From positions 1 to 64,000 of the forward strand of contig JAMLHK010000004.1 of NCBI GenBank assembly GCA_023957155.1: a stretch of DNA of 64,000 nt, in the 5' to 3' direction. A program made the position numbers and the translations under genes. The notes below the pieces were generated by a model. That model searched no databases. It had not been told where the DNA came from and was given only the letters and a program-made list of their open reading frames with translations. This document shows, in pieces, positions 63,055 through 64,000 of this stretch (position 1 is its first letter; each line of letters opens with the position of its first letter). The stretch is from Chitinophagaceae bacterium. GTDB taxonomy: Bacteria; Bacteroidota; Bacteroidia; Chitinophagales; Chitinophagaceae.

Positions 63055-64000
63055 TTAGCTGCAACCCATACTGTTGCCACAGTTCAGGCATTTATAGCAG
63101 GTGCCGCTGCGTACGGTAATATGTCCGCAGGTATTGCAGGCAGGCGCATCACTCTGCATGCTTTTCAGATGTTCACTTACCACATTTGCATTAGACATGG
63201 CGCGTTGCATTTTGGAAGGCTGAACTGCAGAGCCGCTATTGGGTGAAGACCCCACTACCCTTACATCACTCAAAACCGGGGGTTTATCATACTCCAGCCC
63301 GATGGTGGGCATATCATCCCAATCATCATGACCTGTATTGCCCATTTCGGGTTTATCCAGCACATGCACCAGGTCGGTTCTGCCCAAATACTCGTATGCT
63401 AAGCACCTGAAAACAAAATCAACAATAGAAGTGGTAGATTTAATATTCGGGTGGTCTACCATACCTGCAGGTTCAAACTTGGTAAAAACAAACTTCTCTA
63501 CAAATTCCTCCAGGGGCACTCCATACTGCAAACCTACCGACACGGAGATAGCAAAACAGTTCATCAGGCTGCGCAGGGTGGAACCTTCTTTTGCCAGGTC
63601 AATGAAAATCTCACCCAGAGTGCCATCTCCATATTCCCCCGTCCGGAGGAAAAGCGCCTGTCCGTTAATCTTTGCCTTTTGGGTAAACCCGCGACGTTTG
63701 GCAGGAAGCGTTTTTCTTTCAACGATCCTTGACAACTGGCGCTTTAGCTTGGTATCGGTGGATTCCTGCATACGCTTGTGCAGCTCATCCAACAGCTCAT
63801 CTACCGTAAGCTTACCCATATCAATAAACTGGCTGTCCTGGCTTACAGCAGCTTCTGCACTATCTTCTTTGGTTTTCTTTGTATCACTTTTATTGCTTAA
63901 CGGCTGGCTAAGCTTTGAACCATCCCGGTATAAAGCACAGGCCTTCAGCCCCAGCTCCCAGCTCAATTTATACGCATCGGCAATTTCATCCACGGTCGCT
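63055..64000 (-). CDS. nrdJ: Class II (adenosylcobalamin) ribonucleotide reductase, C-terminal part
   Basis: The frame is open to the window's last base (upstream codons give A-T-V before DEIADAYK), so the N-terminal catalytic body lies outside. The visible ~315 residues: LGLKACALYRDGSKLSQPL; the TSCPD-type domain (KAKINGQALFLRTGEYGDG, then LAKEGSTLRSLMNCFAIS and FEPAGMVDHPNIKSTTSIV); and a zinc ribbon CNTCGHITVRSGTCYKC..CGNSMGC. These mark the NrdJ type that needs vitamin B12 and converts ribonucleotides to deoxyribonucleotides. A terminator follows. Confidence 0.93.
   Translation of the reverse strand, partial: ATVDEIADAYKLSWELGLKACALYRDGSKLSQPLSNKSDTKKTKEDSAEAAVSQDSQFIDMGKLTVDELLDELHKRMQESTDTKLKRQLSRIVERKTLPAKRRGFTQKAKINGQALFLRTGEYGDGTLGEIFIDLAKEGSTLRSLMNCFAISVSVGLQYGVPLEEFVEKFVFTKFEPAGMVDHPNIKSTTSIVDFVFRCLAYEYLGRTDLVHVLDKPEMGNTGHDDWDDMPTIGLEYDKPPVLSDVRVVGSSPNSGSAVQPSKMQRAMSNANVVSEHLKSMQSDAPACNTCGHITVRSGTCYKCLNCGNSMGCS

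Overview
The window reads as chromosomal DNA of a Bacteroidota member, most probably a Chitinophagaceae relative (Niabella/Chitinophaga-like). The reasons are: TAnnTTTG-type -7 promoter boxes; a giant SprA/Sov translocon gene of the type IX secretion system (T9SS); a large exported protein with a T9SS sorting tail; a SusC-like outer-membrane barrel protein; DUF6249/ECF-sigma cassettes; and conserved orders such as DUF177-rpmF-plsX, ruvA-sprA and ileS-dksA-like. No database search was possible. Names rest on motifs, length and context.

Region by region. (1) 1-6.4 kb: a five-gene minus-strand operon (aldo/keto reductase, two alpha/beta hydrolases, a carboxymuconolactone-decarboxylase-like protein, a cupin lipoprotein) lies between two close AraC-family paralogs. 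(2) 6.4-18.4 kb: an accessory stretch with two versions of a regulatory cassette (DUF6249 membrane protein, ECF sigma factor, small putative anti-sigma membrane protein). One is followed by an outer-membrane beta-barrel protein, the other by a TlpA-like thioredoxin. Both cassettes and the barrel gene share one promoter pattern, G(A/T)AAC-N17-TCTA(A/C)T, which suggests self-regulation by the ECF factors. The same stretch holds one intact GIY-YIG nuclease gene, one nonsense-mutated copy and two shorter relics. Three of these loci carry tRNA-Asp-like 3'-end relics and/or terminator hairpins, so they look like members of a small dispersed element family. A DUF1080 protein converges on a phosphotriesterase-like/FAD-oxidoreductase pair. 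(3) 18.4-28.6 kb: priA, an OafA-like acyltransferase and a 2106-aa T9SS-exported esterase-like multidomain protein. (4) 28.6-31.1 kb: a sparse region with a frameshifted lipocalin-like gene, an SprT-like protein and a membrane protein. (5) 31.2-58.1 kb: mostly core genes: DUF177, rpmF, plsX, fabH, ruvA, sprA, an SDR, a DinB-like gene, metG, two LD-carboxypeptidases, a SixA-like phosphatase, purF, a flippase, a nitroreductase, ileS and a DksA-like protein with a histone-H1-like tail. (6) 58.1-62.9 kb: a second accessory patch with a YcxB-like protein, a small lipoprotein, a RES-Xre toxin-antitoxin pair with a palindrome over the antitoxin start, a BRO/DinD-like pseudogene and three unrecognised membrane-protein genes. 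(7) 63.05 kb to the end: the C-terminal part of a class II (B12-dependent) ribonucleotide reductase, cut by the window edge.

The pieces connect in a few places. SprA is the outer-membrane channel expected to export proteins with the sorting tail seen on the 2106-aa esterase. plsX and fabH serve lipid synthesis. The two ECF cassettes could respond to envelope signals and change outer-membrane or periplasmic redox functions. The strongest candidates for something undescribed are the duplicated ECF cassette with its shared promoter and the GIY-YIG/tRNA-Asp relic family that borders it.
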